From UBA10677 sp045532295 (GTDB lineage Bacteria > Bacillota > Clostridia > Christensenellales > Pumilibacteraceae), in contig JAZSFP010000001.1 in the NCBI GenBank assembly GCA_045532295.1, positions 1 to 15,232 on the forward strand: a DNA stretch of 15,232 bases, read 5' to 3'. The notes beneath the pieces are model-generated. The model was given only the letters and a program-made list of their open reading frames with translations. It was not told the DNA's origin and did not search any database. Positions 15,093-15,232 of the stretch are shown piece by piece. Numbering within the stretch: the first letter of the stretch is position 1; every line of letters begins with the position of its first letter. Made by a program: the position numbers and the translations under genes.

Positions 15093-15232
15093 TTATTTTT
15101 TCTTTACTACGAACGCTACTGCAAGGAGCGAGCCAAGAAGTCCAAGAACGGTTGCAACTTCGCTTGCGCCACAGCCACCGGGTGAGGGTACAGGAGCAGT
15201 CTTAATGGTGAGCGTTGCGGTCATATCAGCGA
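15093..15232 (-). CDS. C-terminal end of a surface protein with a Cys-containing anchor (partial)
   Basis: Only the last 46 residues are present; the gene runs off the right edge. The frame is open to the edge. It contains a Thr/Ile-rich segment (TATLTIKTA), a short Pro-Ser linker (PVPSPGGCG), a hydrophobic stretch of about 20 residues (VATVLGLLGSLLAVAFVV) and a KKK end. A Gly-Gly-Cys-Gly motif, a membrane span and a basic tail make a tripartite C-terminal sorting signal. It resembles GlyGly-CTERM and other Cys-containing CTERM tails, and lacks LPxTG. The protein is therefore inferred to be exported and anchored. The first part of the protein and its function are not visible. Whether it belongs to the same transcript as the downstream genes is unclear. 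Confidence 0.8.
   Translation of the reverse strand, partial: ADMTATLTIKTAPVPSPGGCGASEVATVLGLLGSLLAVAFVVKKK

Overview
The window looks like chromosomal DNA of a low-to-mid G+C Gram-positive anaerobe, most likely a Clostridia-type member of the Bacillota. The grounds are strong GGAGG ribosome binding sites, sigma-A type promoters, four or more lipoprotein or surface proteins with no outer-membrane (SusC/SusD) machinery, and a CUT1 sugar ABC transporter with no ATPase gene beside it. The species cannot be fixed from the sequence.

Layout. Bases 1-348 hold two near-identical copies of a ~187-bp, hairpin-rich element, the first cut by the window edge. It abuts the 3' end of an AraC-type regulator gene (minus, 347-1153). 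A short divergent control region (1154-1270) carries two mirror-image sigma-A promoters that share their -10 boxes. On the plus strand comes a single ORF (1271-2947) that joins a YgjV-type membrane protein to a cytoplasmic sialidase-like beta-propeller; a perfect ribosome binding site and ATG lie at the junction. A bidirectional terminator (2971-3000) separates it from everything downstream.

The rest is on the minus strand and is read from right to left: the last 46 residues of a surface protein with a Cys-containing C-terminal anchor (15093-15232), a nucleoside-hydrolase-family protein (14038-14967), a large extended sugar-binding lipoprotein (12043-13989), MalF-type and MalG-type permeases (11065-12006 and 10182-11072, overlapping by 8 bp), a 417-bp repeat- and hairpin-rich gap, a GH43-type glycosidase lipoprotein (7737-9764), and a 1546-residue modular lipoprotein built from CBM9-like, LamG-like, InlB-like and carboxypeptidase-regulatory-like domains (3084-7724).

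How the genes may work together (inference). The two lipoproteins at the 3' end would bind and trim a pentose-containing glycan outside the cell. The binding lipoprotein and two permeases would import the released oligosaccharide, using a shared ATPase encoded elsewhere. The nucleoside-hydrolase-like enzyme and the cytoplasmic propeller could act on the imported compound. AraC-type regulators commonly govern such loci, but only its control of its own divergent promoter is suggested directly by the layout.

The least explained parts are the non-coding palindromic elements at 1-348, 9775-10038, 10078-10181 and 15017-15089, the YgjV/propeller fusion, and the very long modular lipoprotein.
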